Below, one piece after another: positions 35,361 to 43,773 of a stretch of 64,000 bases of DNA (positions within the stretch are counted from its first letter, which is position 1; the number at the start of each line of letters is the position of its first letter). Origin of the DNA: Shimia sagamensis (GTDB lineage: Bacteria; Pseudomonadota; Alphaproteobacteria; Rhodobacterales; Rhodobacteraceae); NCBI RefSeq assembly GCF_900182745.1, contig NZ_FXTY01000002.1, forward strand, positions 434,001-498,000. The letters are read 5' to 3'. The notes under the pieces were generated by a model. That model was given only the letters and a program-made list of their open reading frames with translations. It did not search any database and was not told the DNA's origin. A program made the translations under genes and the position numbers.

Positions 35361-36047
35361 ATGCTGAAGAACATTCCTCAAGAAAAACAACGACAAAGAG
35401 CGCCATCCAAGCGGGCCTTGGAAACGCGAGACCGGATTATGGATGCGGCAGAACGGGTGTTTGCCCGAGACGGCTACGATGCAGCCTCGATTCGTATCAT
35501 CGCCGCAGAAGCTGAGGTACAAGGCGCATTGGTCAATCATCACGGCGGCAGCAAAGAAGAATTGTTTTGGCGGGTTGTGGCGCGGCGGGCGGATATTTTG
35601 GCAGAGGCCCGCATAACGGCCCTAGAAGCGCGAAAGGCGCAAAGCGCGCTGTCGCTGCCCGCGGTCTTGGAATGCTTCTTTGGGCCATTTTTTGAGCAAA
35701 TCGATGTGGGCGGGCCACAGTGGGTGGCCTACGCGCGGATCGTGGCTTTTGTGTCTGCGGACTCGCGGTGGAAAGACCTGGCCGCAATCTGTTTTGATCC
35801 CACGGCAAACCGCTTTGTCGAGGAGATTGCGGCGCTCTACCCGGCCACAGCCCGCGCGGCGGTCGCCAGTGGCTTTGTCTACTCCGTTGCGGGCATGTTG
35901 GCACTGATCACATCTCAGTGGCGCATGGAGGCCCTTGGCGACACAACCCCAATTGCCGCCAACCATTTGGACGAGCTGATCGCCTTTTGCACAGCTGGGA
36001 TTGAAGCCGCTACGCACCGTGCGCTGGCAAATGAGACTGACGCTTAA
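35361..36047 (+). CDS. TetR-family regulator divergent from the monooxygenase operon
   Basis: The 228-residue protein begins with a TetR DNA-binding domain (ALETRDRIMDAAERVFARDGYDAASIRIIAAEAEVQGALVNHHGG, in order) and a long alpha-helical ligand domain. The intergenic 64 bases contain TTTTAA...TTAAAA as a weak inverted repeat around AACAGTCGTT. By position it probably represses the divergent FMO operon until its substrate is present. Its stop overlaps that of the convergent exported protein by four bases. Confidence 0.9.
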   Translation: MLKNIPQEKQRQRAPSKRALETRDRIMDAAERVFARDGYDAASIRIIAAEAEVQGALVNHHGGSKEELFWRVVARRADILAEARITALEARKAQSALSLPAVLECFFGPFFEQIDVGGPQWVAYARIVAFVSADSRWKDLAAICFDPTANRFVEEIAALYPATARAAVASGFVYSVAGMLALITSQWRMEALGDTTPIAANHLDELIAFCTAGIEAATHRALANETDA

Positions 36048-36487
36048 GGCATCAACACGGCGGCGCGTTTGTATTGCACCACATCTGTGCCCAGATCGTC
36101 ATACAACAACGTCACATCAACTGTTTCCACAGAGCCAAGCGGCTGTGTGACAAAAATCTGCGTGTCTTCGGGAATGGCCATGGCATTCTCAATGTCCGGC
36201 GGACATTCCGGGATTGGAAAGACCTCCGCCGCACCGTCGTTGATGGAATACTGCACCTCATAAAGCCCACAGCGCCAGGCCAGCAGGTGGGTGAAATAGA
36301 CCAGATCCTGGCCGTCAAATTCCCGCACGCCGATCCAACTGGTTTTGGTGGCATCTAGGATGGGGCGCACCTCGCCCGCGGTCAAAAACTTGCCGGTTGG
36401 GGTTTGGTCTTCGGCCACACGATCTTCCGCCAATACGGGTGCGGCCAGCGCAAAGAAACCGAGAGCGGCAATGTGATGAAGTTGCAT
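36044..36487 (-). CDS. Exported protein of unknown function
   Basis: The 147-residue protein has a signal peptide (MQLHHIAALGFFALAAPVLA, cut before EDRVAED). The mature part has WIGVREFDGQDLVYFTHLLAWRCGLYEVQYSIND and two cysteines (WRCGL, PECPP) that could form a disulfide. I know no named family; it looks like a periplasmic beta-rich protein. AAAGGAG lies seven bases before ATG 36487, which rules out the longer open frame. Divergent from the glycosyltransferase-like gene. Confidence 0.82.
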   Translation of the reverse strand: MQLHHIAALGFFALAAPVLAEDRVAEDQTPTGKFLTAGEVRPILDATKTSWIGVREFDGQDLVYFTHLLAWRCGLYEVQYSINDGAAEVFPIPECPPDIENAMAIPEDTQIFVTQPLGSVETVDVTLLYDDLGTDVVQYKRAAVLMP

Positions 36488-36591
36488 AAGCAAACTCCTT
36501 TCTATGATTTCTTCAAAAAGTGTAATGCCCGCTTTTGCCACGGGCCTATGGGGCGTATAGTCGGCGCAAGCATCGTGCAGGGCAATAGAAA

Positions 36592-37596
36592 ATGACAAGT
36601 AAAGCGCTGAAATCGCAGGCATTCAACGTTGTTGTGGTGGGCCAAAATGGCCGTTTGCAATATGAGGCGGCACTGTTTGCGGCCTCGCTCAAAGCCAAAT
36701 CCCCAAACTTCACGGGCAAGCTTTATGTGGCGGAACCCGCCCCGGGACCACGCTGGGAGAAAGATCCGCGCATCGGCAATCCGGAGGTACGGGCGCTGCT
36801 GGAAGACCTTGGCGCCGAGATTTTGCCGTTTGAGACACCGGTGTTTGGCGAGCCTTACGCTTATGGCAACAAGATTGAGCTGCTCTCTGCCCTGCCCGCG
36901 GGTGAACCGTTTGTATTTTTTGACACCGACACACTCATTCTGGATGAGTTAAGCAAGGTGCCGTTTGACTTTGACAAACCATCCGCCTCGCTGCGGGTGG
37001 AAGGCACTTGGCCGATCCCACCTTTGTACGGCCCGCAATACACCGGCATCTGGAAGTCCCTCTATGATCGGTTTGGATTGGATTTTGAAAGCTCGCTCGA
37101 TCTGAGCCAACCAGATGAATACTGGCGGCGATATTCGTATTTCAACGCGGGTTTCTTTTATTATCGCTGCCCCAAAGTGTTTGGTGAGCTGTTCCTTGAG
37201 TACGCCCGCAGCGTCAGCGACAATCCCCTAGACGAGCTGGCCTGTCAGGCAATTTACCCCTGGCTCGACCAAATTGTGTTGCCTTTGGTGATCCACGGCT
37301 TGGGTGGTGGACGGGACGCCTTACCAGCCGGATATTTGGATGGGTCTGTGAGTTGCCATTACCGCCTGATGCCTCTGCTTTATGCTCGCGAAAGCGACGC
37401 CGTGATGCAGGTGCTCGAAGAGGTGGCCGCGCCCAATAAAATCAAAAAGGTACTGAAGCAATATGACCCGTTTAAGCGCATGATTTATCAGAACCGCGGC
37501 CATAAAGCCCGCGCGTTGTTTGATCAGGCTCACCTGCCGCGCAAAGAACAGGCCATTCGCAATATGCTGAAGAAAAACGGTTATTGGCTGCGCTAA
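36592..37596 (+). CDS. Glycosyltransferase-like (GT-A fold) protein
   Basis: The 334-residue protein has a nucleotide-sugar-transferase pattern: an N-terminal strand FNVVVVGQNGRLQYEAALFAASL, the metal-binding FFDTDTLIL (DxD, near residue 112), SYFNAGFFYYRCP and a C-terminal basic region (KVLKQYDPFKRMIYQNRGHKAR). Such proteins add a sugar to an unknown acceptor. No membrane segment is visible, so it is cytosolic. No glycan gene cluster surrounds it; the specific function cannot be told. Confidence 0.75.
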   Translation: MTSKALKSQAFNVVVVGQNGRLQYEAALFAASLKAKSPNFTGKLYVAEPAPGPRWEKDPRIGNPEVRALLEDLGAEILPFETPVFGEPYAYGNKIELLSALPAGEPFVFFDTDTLILDELSKVPFDFDKPSASLRVEGTWPIPPLYGPQYTGIWKSLYDRFGLDFESSLDLSQPDEYWRRYSYFNAGFFYYRCPKVFGELFLEYARSVSDNPLDELACQAIYPWLDQIVLPLVIHGLGGGRDALPAGYLDGSVSCHYRLMPLLYARESDAVMQVLEEVAAPNKIKKVLKQYDPFKRMIYQNRGHKARALFDQAHLPRKEQAIRNMLKKNGYWLR

Positions 37597-37704
37597 ACTA
37601 TATCCAATTTATTAGCGAACGGCTTTCGCTTTCACGACCATTTTGCTGACACCGCGTCCCGGCGCGGCAGCATTTTTAGGAAATCCGACTTTGCGGTCGT
37701 TTCC

Positions 37705-37735
37705 GCATGCAACACCGGTTGCGTGCTGCGCATGC
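37705..37735 (+). promoter_or_regulatory. Strong leader hairpin upstream of metY
   Basis: GCATGCAAC (37705-37713) pairs with GTTGCGTGC (37718-37726) as a nine-bp stem with an ACCG loop; the next TGCGCATGC can compete for the 5' arm. It lies about 50 bases before the metY start. It does not fit the SAM-II or SAM/SAH riboswitch consensus, so its role in methionine control is only a possibility. Confidence 0.45.
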
Positions 37736-37776
37736 TGTGCCTAACACTTGGCGCGATAATTTTAGGGAGAACAACG

Positions 37777-39066
37777 ATGTCTGAAGCGACATACGGTTTT
37801 GACACATTGCAAATTCACGCGGGCGCGCGCCCAGATCCGGCCACAGGTGCACGCCAGACGCCAATTTACCAATCCACAGCTTATGTGTTCCGCGATGCCG
37901 AACACGCCGCTGCGCTCTTCAACCTACAAGAAGTGGGCTACATCTACTCCCGCCTGACCAACCCAACCGTGGCTGTTCTGCAAGAGCGCATTGCGACGCT
38001 TGAGGGTGGCGTGGGCGCAGTGTGCTGCTCCTCCGGTCACGCGGCACAGATCATGGCGCTGTTCCCACTGATGCAACCGGGCTGCAACGTGGTGGCTTCG
38101 TCCCGCTTGTATGGCGGCACCATCACGCAATTCAGCCAGACCATCAAACGCTTTGGCTGGTCCGCGACGTTTGTGGACACAGATGATCTGGATGCCGTGG
38201 CGGCGGCGATTGATGAAAACACCCGCGCGGTGTTCTGTGAATCCATCGCCAACCCAGGCGGCTACATCACTGACATCGAAGCGCTGGCCAAAATCAGCGA
38301 CGCGGCTGGCATTCCGCTGATTGTCGATAACACCTCGGCCACGCCGTACCTGTGTAACCCCATTTCTTTGGGGGCTTCTTTGGTTGTGCATTCCACCACC
38401 AAATATCTGACCGGCAACGGCACTGTGACCGGCGGCTGTATTGTCGACAGCGGCAAGTTTGACTGGTCCGCCAGCGACAAGTTTCCATCGTTGAGCCAGC
38501 CGGAACCGGCCTACCACGGGTTGCGTTTTCACGAGACCTTTGGCCCGCTGGCCTTCACCTTCCACGGCATCGCCATTGGTCTGCGTGATCTTGGCATGAC
38601 CATGAACCCACAAGCTGCGCATTACACGCTGATGGGCATTGAGACGCTGTCGTTGCGTATGGAGCGCCATGTGGAGAACGCCAAAACCGTCGCCGGTTGG
38701 CTCGAAGGGCATGATCACGTCGACTATGTGACCTACGCTGGTCTGCCCTCCTCACCCTATCATGATCGGGTTGAGCGGATCTGCCCAAAAGGCGCTGGTG
38801 GCCTGTTCACTGTGGCGCTCAAAGGGGGCTATGACGCCTGCGTGAAGTTTGTCGACAGTCTGGAGATTTTCTCCCACGTCGCCAACCTAGGTGACACCCG
38901 CAGCTTGGTGATCCACTCCGCCTCCACCACCCACCGCCAGTTGACTCCAGAGCAGCAGGAGGCGGCAGGTGCAGGACCAAATGTGGTGCGCATTTCGATT
39001 GGCACAGAGACCAGCGCGGACCTAATGGCCGATCTGGATCAGGCGCTGAAGAAGGCTCACAGCTAA
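37777..39066 (+). CDS. metY: O-acetylhomoserine aminocarboxypropyltransferase (sulfhydrylase)
   Basis: The 429-residue PLP enzyme makes homocysteine from O-acetylhomoserine and sulfide. Family marks are GFDTLQIHAGARPDPATGARQTPIYQSTAY, YSRLTNPT, the EGGVGAVCCSSGHAA segment, VDNTSATPYL and the PLP-lysine STTKYLTGNG (Lys near 209). Length (about 430) is that of MetY, longer than cystathionine gamma-synthase or MetZ. AGGGAG precedes ATG 37777; the frame start at 37723 is not supported. A strong terminator follows. Confidence 0.94.
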   Translation: MSEATYGFDTLQIHAGARPDPATGARQTPIYQSTAYVFRDAEHAAALFNLQEVGYIYSRLTNPTVAVLQERIATLEGGVGAVCCSSGHAAQIMALFPLMQPGCNVVASSRLYGGTITQFSQTIKRFGWSATFVDTDDLDAVAAAIDENTRAVFCESIANPGGYITDIEALAKISDAAGIPLIVDNTSATPYLCNPISLGASLVVHSTTKYLTGNGTVTGGCIVDSGKFDWSASDKFPSLSQPEPAYHGLRFHETFGPLAFTFHGIAIGLRDLGMTMNPQAAHYTLMGIETLSLRMERHVENAKTVAGWLEGHDHVDYVTYAGLPSSPYHDRVERICPKGAGGLFTVALKGGYDACVKFVDSLEIFSHVANLGDTRSLVIHSASTTHRQLTPEQQEAAGAGPNVVRISIGTETSADLMADLDQALKKAHS

Positions 39067-39094
39067 GTCGCAAGGCTTTCGAACAAAAGACAAC

Positions 39095-39132
39095 AGACCG
39101 CTCCAATCTTGGGATTGGGGCGGTCTTTGTTT
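39095..39132 (+). terminator. Rho-independent terminator after metY
   Basis: A 14-bp stem (AGACCGCTCCAATC with GATTGGGGCGGTCT, TTGG loop) is followed by TTGTTT, 28 bases after the metY stop. Confidence 0.9.
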
Positions 39133-39280
39133 ACCATTGGGTCACTTTGTGGCCGCAAACCGCCGACAAGCCATCAAATCAGAGCGGCTTTTTCTTCCCC
39201 TTCGGCGATAACTTGCTATAAATCCTACAATTCTGGGCAAGGCCACGCTTTGCCAATCACTGCATGCTAGGGCTTGATGC

Positions 39281-41890
39281 ATGACCGCAAATCTTGCGCT
39301 TACACTTTCTTTTGAGGGCATTGGCCTTTTGACCCGCGTGCCGGGCGGCTGGCATTTGTTGGGCGAAGTGGGGCTGGACAGTCCGGATCTGGCTGCTGAT
39401 CTGGCGAAGCTGCGCGCACAAGCCGTTGCGGTTGAGGGCGACGATTTTACCACCACGCTGGTTTTGCCCAATGATCAGATCAAATACCTGACCCTGCCGA
39501 CCGGCCGGATGAGTGAGAAAAAGCGCCGCCAGCAAGCCGAAGACGCGCTGGAGGTTGAAACCCCCTACCGTGCCGATCAGCTGGTGTTTGACATTGCCGT
39601 ACAGGGCCGCGCACCACAGGTGGCCGCTGTGGCACGTGACACGCTAGATGAGGCAGAAGCCTTCGCCGTGGAACACGCTTTCAACCCGGTTGGGTTCTCT
39701 GCGATGCCGTCTGAGGACAGTTTTGCCAGTGCGCCGGATTTTGGCGACACAGCCCGCGCCCGTGCAGCTGGCATCAAGGTCACCGCCGAAAAAACCGCGA
39801 TTGTGGTTGTAGGCTCCGGACCTCTGCCAAAAGAGTTCCCCGAGCCTGTTGTAGACGTGCCAGCGGCTCCGGTTGAGCCGATTGCAGACACGCCAGAGAA
39901 GGTGTCTGGTGCAAAGCCTCTGGCATCTGCGACGAAACTGGAGGCTGGTGAAACCAACGTCACTCAAGACCAACCTTCTGCCCCTGTGCCAAAAGCAGCG
40001 ACACCGGAACCCAAACCGGAAGCCGCCGCGCCCAAACCAGTGGTTTCCAAGACAGGCGCACCATCAAAAGCGGCCGTCGGCACACAGCCTCCCCCCCCAC
40101 CGAACACCAAGGCAGCACCCCAATCCACGCCCGACCAAAAGGCCGAGAAACCTGCCGAAGAACCCGCTGCCGCGTTTGCCTCGATCCGTGCTCAGAAAGC
40201 ACCGGAAGAGACCAAATCCGCTCCTGAGTTAAGCGGTGTCACCCGCAAAGTCTCTGGCACCAACGCACCGAGCATTCCCACGGACTCAGGCGACAACAAA
40301 ACGCCTCCCTTACGGTTTGATCCAGCCAAGGCGGTTGTGGGACTCAAAACCAGCAAAGACACGGCCCCCTCCGGTACGGACACGGAGGCCGCCACGTTTG
40401 CCAGTGCACGCAGCAAAACCAAAGTGGCCGGCCCTGCACCCAAGGCTGGAAAAGGAACAAAACAGGCTGCCCAAAACGCTTCCGACAAAGAGAAACAGAA
40501 AGCGGCAATGTTTGGCGCGGGCGCTCAAGAGGTCCGCGGCAAACCAAGGCATCTGGGGCTGATCCTAACCACTTTGCTTTTGGTGTTGATGGCGATTGTC
40601 GCGCTGTGGGCGTCTTTTGCCACCGAAGAGGGCTTGGCCGGGCTGTTTGGCGCAGATGAGTCAGAGGCCGTGCGAGTGGCTGACGCACCCGCAGCGGAGT
40701 CGGCAGCAGAAGGCGCGGTCATCGCGGCGGCACCAGCACCTGAGACCGATGTTGTCGCCACCGTGGCACCAGCGCCTGAAGTCGCCCCCAGCCTACCACC
40801 CGTAGACGCACCGATGGTGGTGACTGTGCCAGACGGCATGACGCCAAGCCCAAACGACGATGCGCAAACGGCCCTGTTGGAACCACTTATTCCCGAAAGC
40901 ATCACCGACAGTGCCGAAATCGAAGCGATGATGGATGAAGTCAGCGATGGCAATGTCGATCCAGTGAAAGCGGAGGCGCGCTACGCGGTAACTGGCATCT
41001 GGCAGCGCGCACCGGAACAGCCCTTGGAATTGGTGTCTGACAGCAGCGACGACATTTACATCGCCTCGGTAGATCGCGACACCATAGGTTTTGACGCCGT
41101 GGCCTTGGTTGCGCCTGAAGCACTGGACACCGACACTCCGGCCCGTGCGCAAGTCAGCCCGGTGGCCGCTGACACAACGTTTGATCTGGATGAGCGCGGT
41201 TTGGTGGTGGCCACCGCTGACGGCGCACTCAACCCCGAAGGGGTGATGGTTTTTGCCGGGCGCCCGCCTGTGGTGCCTGCCGCCTACCCAAAACGCATCA
41301 AGGTGGGTGATGAACCGCACATCAGCGCAGCCGACAACACCCGCCTTGCAACCGTGCGCCCCAAATTGCGCCCTGGCGATTTGTTGGAGCAAAACGAGCG
41401 CGCCACCTTTGGCGGTTTGACGCTTGAGGAATTGGCAACCATCCGTCCCAAGCTGCGTCCACAAAACGCCAAGCTGGCGGATGAAAAAGACACGACGCCA
41501 ACCCAATACGCTGTCAAAGCCTCCCCGCGCCCGCGCCTGAAACCTGCCAATATTGCGCAGCTGGCGGCCCGGGCTGCCCCTGAGAAAGCGACCGCCGCCG
41601 CGGTGGCTGTCCCCGCTGCGGCATCTGTGGTGCCGGATATTCCAACCACAGCCTCCGTGGCGCGTCAGGCCACCATCAAAAACGCCATCAACCTCAACAA
41701 AGTGAACCTGATTGGCGTTTATGGGACCTCTTCCAACCGCCGGGCTTTGGTGCGTCTGTCCAGCGGCCGTTACAAAAAAGTTCAAGTGGGCGACCGCGTT
41801 GACGGCGGCCGTGTGTCCGCCATCAGCGAAGACGAGCTGCACTACACCAAAGGCAAGCGCAACGTTGTCTTGAAAATGCCGAAAGGTTGA
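39281..41890 (+). CDS. Large Pro/Ala-rich membrane protein, PilM/GspL-like N end and GspC/PilP-like C end
   Basis: This 869-residue protein has three regions. Residues 1 to about 150 resemble the actin-like cytosolic domain of PilM/GspL (TTLVLPNDQIKYLTLPTGRMS, then RRQQAEDALEVETPYRADQL, and VARDTLDEAEAFAVEHAFNPVGFSAMP). Residues about 175-420 are a Pro/Ala/Lys linker. A single membrane segment lies at about 426-446. The periplasmic part is also Pro/Ala/Asp-rich, with three repeats of an RPKLRP-type motif, and ends in a GspC/PilP-like domain (VNLIGVYGTSSNRRALVRLSSG, VQVGDRVDGGRVSAI). Such proteins are often mislabelled translation initiation factor 2. No other pilus or type II secretion gene is near. 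The fold assignments are inference. Confidence 0.78.
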   Translation: MTANLALTLSFEGIGLLTRVPGGWHLLGEVGLDSPDLAADLAKLRAQAVAVEGDDFTTTLVLPNDQIKYLTLPTGRMSEKKRRQQAEDALEVETPYRADQLVFDIAVQGRAPQVAAVARDTLDEAEAFAVEHAFNPVGFSAMPSEDSFASAPDFGDTARARAAGIKVTAEKTAIVVVGSGPLPKEFPEPVVDVPAAPVEPIADTPEKVSGAKPLASATKLEAGETNVTQDQPSAPVPKAATPEPKPEAAAPKPVVSKTGAPSKAAVGTQPPPPPNTKAAPQSTPDQKAEKPAEEPAAAFASIRAQKAPEETKSAPELSGVTRKVSGTNAPSIPTDSGDNKTPPLRFDPAKAVVGLKTSKDTAPSGTDTEAATFASARSKTKVAGPAPKAGKGTKQAAQNASDKEKQKAAMFGAGAQEVRGKPRHLGLILTTLLLVLMAIVALWASFATEEGLAGLFGADESEAVRVADAPAAESAAEGAVIAAAPAPETDVVATVAPAPEVAPSLPPVDAPMVVTVPDGMTPSPNDDAQTALLEPLIPESITDSAEIEAMMDEVSDGNVDPVKAEARYAVTGIWQRAPEQPLELVSDSSDDIYIASVDRDTIGFDAVALVAPEALDTDTPARAQVSPVAADTTFDLDERGLVVATADGALNPEGVMVFAGRPPVVPAAYPKRIKVGDEPHISAADNTRLATVRPKLRPGDLLEQNERATFGGLTLEELATIRPKLRPQNAKLADEKDTTPTQYAVKASPRPRLKPANIAQLAARAAPEKATAAAVAVPAAASVVPDIPTTASVARQATIKNAINLNKVNLIGVYGTSSNRRALVRLSSGRYKKVQVGDRVDGGRVSAISEDELHYTKGKRNVVLKMPKG

Positions 41891-41893
41891 GGC

Positions 41894-43618
41894 CTAGTTT
41901 TTGACCACTGGATGCACTTTGCCCTCAAAGACCGTGCCCCAGATCTCAATGTCTTTGATCTCTGCAGTGGGCACCTCATAAGGGTTGTCTTCCAGCACCA
42001 CAAAATCCGCGCGTTTGCCAGCTCGGATCGAGCCCAAATCCTGTTCGCGTTTCATAACCCACGCCGCGTCGATGGTGATCGCGCGCATAGCTTCGTGCAC
42101 GGTCAACGCTTCGATCTGGGCATTCTGCAACCCATTAATTGTGGTGCGATTGACTGCGGCGTCCGCCAGCACCAACGGGCTTAATGGCGCCATAGGATTG
42201 TCCGAGTGCAACGCCACGGTCACGTTCTGGCGCCGTGCAGCGCCTAAAGGCACCATGTAACGGGCAATATCCTCGCCCAGCCAGTTCTGCGCATAGGCGT
42301 CCGCCAGAATGTACTGGTAATAAGGGTTGGCCGACACCGCCATGCCAAGCGCGCCCATCTGGCGCAGCTGCTCTTCATGGGCAAAGGCAAAGTGCTCAAG
42401 TGTTGTCCGGTGATCAAAGCGCGGCGTTTCCGCCTGTGCCCGCTGCACAATCCCAATCAGAGCTTCCGCAGATTTATCACCATTGGTGTGGGCGTGGATT
42501 TGGAATCCTTGGTTCCAGAAAAACCGCGCCCATTTCTCGGTCTCACTTAGTGGCGCCATCCAGATGCCTTCGTGGCCGTCTTTGTAGCCGGGAAAACCGT
42601 ATTGCGAGAGCCCGGAGAAAATCGCACCGTCCATCATGATCTTGAAGTGGTTCTTAACTGCAACCAAATCCGTATTGCCTTCACGCCAGCTTTCGATCTC
42701 AGCCAGGGCCTCGTCCGGAGTCTTTTTACGTGCCAGAAAATCTGTGATCAGCGGTGTCAGCACCAGCCGAGTCGGCGGTTGCACCCGGTCTGCGGTGCCA
42801 CGGATCAGAGCAATTTCCCCAACAGGGTCGCCAAAAACCCCGGTGCCCATATCCAGTGCAGTTGTCACCCCCGCTTGGTGTAGCATCTCATAGAAATTCT
42901 CCATGCCTTTGCCAAAGCGATCCGGCGCAAACAAAAACGGCATTTTTGATACCAGAACCTTAGCGCCGTTTTCCCAGAAATGCCCGTCCTCCCAATTGGC
43001 TTGGTCGGGATAAACCTGAGCATCAACCTCAGTCACTCCTAGCAGATCAAAGGCTGCATCGTTGCCGATCACTTCGTGAAAGCTGCGATGCCAGGCCATC
43101 ACAGGCGTGTCAGGGAACAATTCATTGAGCACTGCCCGCGTCACATCTCCGTGCCACAGCTGGTGGTAGCCCCAGGCGATAAAGGGCACTGTCTCGTCGT
43201 GCTCGGACGCCTCATGCGCGGCGACCAGTTCCTTCAGGCTGGCAATGTAGTCGTCATGGGTTTTCGCGCCCGGGAAGTCACCCGTTGGCAGATGCCAGTC
43301 GTCCGGAGCTAAAAATGGAAACTGCGTCAGAACCGCCGGCAAGGAGGGGTGGATGTGGGGGTCGATGAAGCCAGGCATCAGCACTTTGTCGGCAAATTGG
43401 GTGTCGATCACAGTACCTTGAGTCTCAACGTAGTCCTTCAACGTCTCAAGACTGCCGACTGAAACAATACGCCCGTCCATCACGGCCACCGCCGAGGCCT
43501 CCGGTATGTTGGTTTCCATCGTAATAATTTTTTGGGCCGTATAGACCGTAATGTCGGCTGCAAATGAAGCCGTCGAAACAAGCAGCGCACCCATAGCGCC
43601 AAGGGTAAATTTCAACAT
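41894..43618 (-). CDS. Exported YtcJ-like amidohydrolase
   Basis: The 574-residue metal-dependent amidohydrolase has a signal peptide (MLKFTLGAMGALLVSTASFA, cut before ADITV), the HxH metal site GFIDPHIHPSLP, the inner VSVGSLETL N-terminal beta strand, IHAHTNGDKSAE, DHRTTLEHFAFAHEEQ, ALHSDNPM and the C-terminal IRAGKRADFVVLEDNPYEV. It belongs to the YtcJ/NfdA-like group acting on N-formyl or imide bonds; the substrate is unknown. An exported form is unusual but known in Proteobacteria. It converges with the 869-residue protein gene, leaving three bases. Confidence 0.9.
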   Translation of the reverse strand: MLKFTLGAMGALLVSTASFAADITVYTAQKIITMETNIPEASAVAVMDGRIVSVGSLETLKDYVETQGTVIDTQFADKVLMPGFIDPHIHPSLPAVLTQFPFLAPDDWHLPTGDFPGAKTHDDYIASLKELVAAHEASEHDETVPFIAWGYHQLWHGDVTRAVLNELFPDTPVMAWHRSFHEVIGNDAAFDLLGVTEVDAQVYPDQANWEDGHFWENGAKVLVSKMPFLFAPDRFGKGMENFYEMLHQAGVTTALDMGTGVFGDPVGEIALIRGTADRVQPPTRLVLTPLITDFLARKKTPDEALAEIESWREGNTDLVAVKNHFKIMMDGAIFSGLSQYGFPGYKDGHEGIWMAPLSETEKWARFFWNQGFQIHAHTNGDKSAEALIGIVQRAQAETPRFDHRTTLEHFAFAHEEQLRQMGALGMAVSANPYYQYILADAYAQNWLGEDIARYMVPLGAARRQNVTVALHSDNPMAPLSPLVLADAAVNRTTINGLQNAQIEALTVHEAMRAITIDAAWVMKREQDLGSIRAGKRADFVVLEDNPYEVPTAEIKDIEIWGTVFEGKVHPVVKN

Positions 43619-43692
43619 GGAACCACTCTTCTGAAAAAAGACTTCTGTAATCAGCTTAGAAGTGTAGTCGAACTAAACAATACGCTTTTGAC

Positions 43693-43732
43693 AAATAAAA
43701 AGCGCCGCCCACCGTATAAATGGACGACGCTT
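43693..43732 (-). terminator. Rho-independent terminator of hppD
   Basis: On the minus strand, a perfect 12-bp stem (AAGCGTCGTCCA with TGGGCGGCGCTT, nine-base loop) is followed by a run of T. It lies about 40 bases past the hppD stop and before the amidohydrolase start. Confidence 0.88.
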
Positions 43733-43773
43733 CCCTCGCTCCAACCTAGGTCGGAAGGTTGTTTTTTGGCAGA

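Noticed and set aside
37597-37776. SAM-II or SAM/SAH riboswitch before metY
   Set aside because: I could not fit the conserved pseudoknot bases; only a simple hairpin is visible.
40793-41842. 349-residue open frame antisense to the 869-residue protein gene
   Set aside because: Low-complexity His/Gly/Arg-rich text produced by the Ala/Pro-rich sense codons; no domain.
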